Source: Betaproteobacteria bacterium (GTDB lineage: Bacteria > Pseudomonadota > Gammaproteobacteria > Burkholderiales > SG8-41). From it: a stretch of DNA of 11,668 nt. Shown one piece after another: positions 10,542 to 11,668 of this stretch (position 1 is the stretch's first letter; each line of letters opens with the position of its first letter). The position numbers and the translations under genes are program-made. The stretch lies in contig JAIOOZ010000311.1 in NCBI GenBank assembly GCA_021414185.1, forward strand, positions 1 through 11,668. Direction: 5' to 3'. Below the pieces are notes generated by a model, which saw only the letters and a program-made list of their open reading frames with translations, had not been told where the DNA came from and did not search any database.

Positions 10542-11142
10542 ATGATTGAAGTTCGCCGGTACCGTCAGGCCGACGGTTTCGAACCTCTGACAGATTGGTT
10601 AAAGCGTCTGCCCGACCGGCAGGCGAAAGCGCGGTTATTTGCACGCATCGATCGTCTGGAAACCGGCAATTTCGGCGATTGCAAATTTCTGCGGGACGGC
10701 GTTTCTGAATTGCGAATTGATCAGAGCCTGTTTCATCAATATCCGCGTGTGCGACGGAGGTCATTTCCGCCCAGTTCTAGAAGAACGACTGCAGCAATAT
10801 GTCGATATTGCAAAGAAGGCCGACACCGAAATGGGCGGAAATGGCCCCGTCCCGAAGGGTTGCCGCCAGAAAAGCCGATTACAGCGTTGCTCGTCTTGGC
10901 AATAGAGTGACTATTGCCTTCACCGGGCGCCTTGTCCTCGACATTTCTGGCGACAACGCATCACGTGGATATTGATGAAACAGGCTCTAGGCCCCGGTTA
11001 CCGCGTCTACTTCGGTCGCAGCGGAACACGCCTCGTAATCCTGTTATGTGCTGGAGACAAGAGGCGGCAGGCCGCAGATATCGAACGAGCCGTTGAATTC
11101 TGGAACGATTACAAGGTAAGGAGCAAAAGCGATGAAAAGTAA
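10542..11142 (+). pseudogene. RelE/HigB-like toxin gene split by mobile element B
   Basis: The 5' part (10542-10721) encodes MIEVRRYRQADGFEPLTDWLKRLPDRQAKARLFARIDRLETGNFGDCKFLRDGVSELRID. The 3' part (10990-11139) encodes GPGYRVYFGRSGTRLVILLCAGDKRRQAADIERAVEFWNDYKVRSKSDEK, with the stop at 11140-11142. Joined, they make a normal RelE-superfamily 'addiction module killer' of about 110 residues; the break falls in the well-known phrase 'ELRID-x-GPGYRVYF'. The element between them (10723-10988) adds stops in frame, so the product ends at about residue 122 (stop 10908-10910) without its active C-terminus. Removal of 265 bp would restore the frame with one residue between D and G. No other decay is visible, so the insertion is probably recent. 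The 3' end overlaps the antitoxin by 11 bp. Confidence 0.87.
10723..10988 (-). mobile_element. Structured mobile element, copy B (266 bp)
   Basis: Ends are a 27-bp inverted repeat (10723-10749 against 10962-10988, 26/27). It is inverted relative to copy A. The shared core is 10882-10934, and similarity spans about 10851-10967. Arm 2 pairs 10859-10872 with 10944-10957 and contains GGCAATAG-AGTGA-CTATTGCC. Arm 1 is a perfect 12-bp stem, CATTTCCGCCCA (10762-10773) with TGGGCGGAAATG (10832-10843), enclosing GCAATAT-GTCG-ATATTGC (10794-10811). No gene is inside. Its orientation relative to the host gene is opposite to that of copy A, which argues against a self-splicing intron. No clear target duplication. 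Confidence 0.82.
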
Positions 11143-11440
11143 AAAAGCATCCGTTTCCCATCGCGAGCGACTCATCGAAGAGTTGAAGCGTGACCCCGCG
11201 CTCGCCGCGGATTACCTGAACGTTGCCGCCGAAGGTGGCGACGCTCAGTCTTATCTGCTTGCATTACGAACAGTGGCTGAGGCACAGGGCATGACCAAGG
11301 TTGCCAAAGCAGCAGGCGTGCCGCGCGAGAGCATCTATCGCGCCCTTTCGCCAAAAGGCAATCCCAGGCTGTCCACGCTCACCGCCGTACTAAAGGCTGC
11401 CGGCCTCAGGATGACTGTCGCCACGAACGCGCGCCGGTAA
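11132..11440 (+). CDS. HigA-like antitoxin of the interrupted toxin
   Basis: A 102-residue protein with an HTH at about 54-88 (MTKVAKAAGVPRESIYRALSPKGNPRLSTLTAVLKAAGL). The phrase 'REsIYRALSPKGNPRLSTL' is characteristic of the 'addiction module antidote' HTH family paired with RelE/HigB toxins. The N-terminal region (HRERLIEELKRDPALAADYLNVAAEGGD) is also family-typical. AAGGAG lies 8 bp before the ATG. The gene is intact although its toxin is disrupted. It may still repress the operon promoter. Confidence 0.9.
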   Translation: MKSKKASVSHRERLIEELKRDPALAADYLNVAAEGGDAQSYLLALRTVAEAQGMTKVAKAAGVPRESIYRALSPKGNPRLSTLTAVLKAAGLRMTVATNARR

Positions 11441-11444
11441 CGAC

Positions 11445-11668
11445 ATGGCACTGACCCGAGACTTTAAGGAAACAATTCTGGCGCGCGCGCGGCGCGATGC
11501 GCGCTTTAGCGAGGCGCTCTTCACCGAGGCGATCAATGCGTATCTCGCGGGCGACACCGCCGAGGGCAAAGCCATTCTCCGCGACCTGGTGAACGCAACT
11601 GTGGGCTTCGAGGGGCTCGCCGCGGCGATCAAGAAGCCAAGCAAGAGCCTGCACCGTATGCTCGCCCC
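11445..11668 (+). CDS. HigA-like antitoxin, N-terminal part
   Basis: Starts 4 bp after the previous stop and runs off the window after 74 codons: MALTRDFKETILARARRDARFSEALFTEAINAYLAGDTAEGKAILRDLVNATVGFEGLAAAIKKPSKSLHRMLAP. This is the N-terminal half of the antidote family in which 'LVNATVGFE-L' and 'KPSKSLHRML-P' lead into a GNP-type HTH end, missing here. It is related to, but clearly distinct from, the previous antitoxin, and no second toxin lies between them. No strong ribosome-binding site is visible, so translational coupling is likely. Confidence 0.83.
   Translation, partial: MALTRDFKETILARARRDARFSEALFTEAINAYLAGDTAEGKAILRDLVNATVGFEGLAAAIKKPSKSLHRMLA

Noticed and set aside
10542..10910. 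A 122-residue intact protein reading from the toxin start into the element.
   Set aside because: The last half is translated element sequence; the toxin's conserved second half lies beyond the element.
10723..10988. Self-splicing group I or II intron in the toxin gene.
   Set aside because: The shared core is in opposite orientation relative to the host genes in the two copies, no domain V-like or intron-boundary motif was found, and copy A is intergenic.
1..11668. tRNA, rRNA, integrase, transposase or phage genes.
   Set aside because: None was recognised on either strand, although the island character made them worth looking for.

Overview
The window looks like part of the chromosome of an uncultured, GC-rich betaproteobacterium, probably in or near Burkholderiales. 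The main support is a Bug/TctC-type solute-binding protein, a family greatly expanded in that group, together with a FecR-domain protein carrying a Tat-like leader. The lineage is an inference from gene families, not from a marker gene.

The window is mostly a toxin-antitoxin (TA) island. From left to right it holds: a partial FecR-domain gene (minus, 1-372); a FitAB-type RHH/PIN pair (535-1199); a second RHH/PIN (VapBC-like) pair (1380-2032); an antitoxin/PemK-MazF-like pair (2200-3300) with a 393-bp mobile element wedged exactly between the two genes; remains of a secreted-protein gene (3394-3573); a small protein with an S-x3-E motif converging on a Fic gene (3705-4563); a metabolic operon of an opine-dehydrogenase-like enzyme and a Bug-type binding protein (5014-7069); a small basic protein followed by a ParDE-like pair (7286-8022); a HigBA-like pair, toxin first (8304-8992); an orphan nucleotidyltransferase-fold gene (minus, 9226-10275); and a RelE/HigB-like toxin gene split by a second copy of the mobile element, followed by its antitoxin and another HigA-like antitoxin running off the end (10542-11668).

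Nearly every module is separated from the next by a pyrimidine-rich intergenic repeat array. There are eight arrays, built from the heptamers GCCTCTC and GCCCGGC plus CCCTCACG/CTCTCACGG-type blocks. All have the C-rich strand on top whatever the direction of the neighbouring genes. The layout resembles a cassette array, with repeats where an integron would have attC sites.

The strongest candidate for something undescribed is the pair of elements at 2492-2884 and 10723-10988. They share a 53-bp core (52/53 identical) and the same branched fold, in which several stems are kept although their sequences differ. Their long terminal inverted repeats differ completely between the copies yet match within each copy. 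Both sit inside TA modules: one at the antitoxin/toxin junction, the other inside a toxin gene. Other points of note are TA promoters whose -10 box lies only 5-7 nt before the start codon, apparent operators overlapping them, and a Fic gene whose original N-terminus seems to have been displaced by an insertion.
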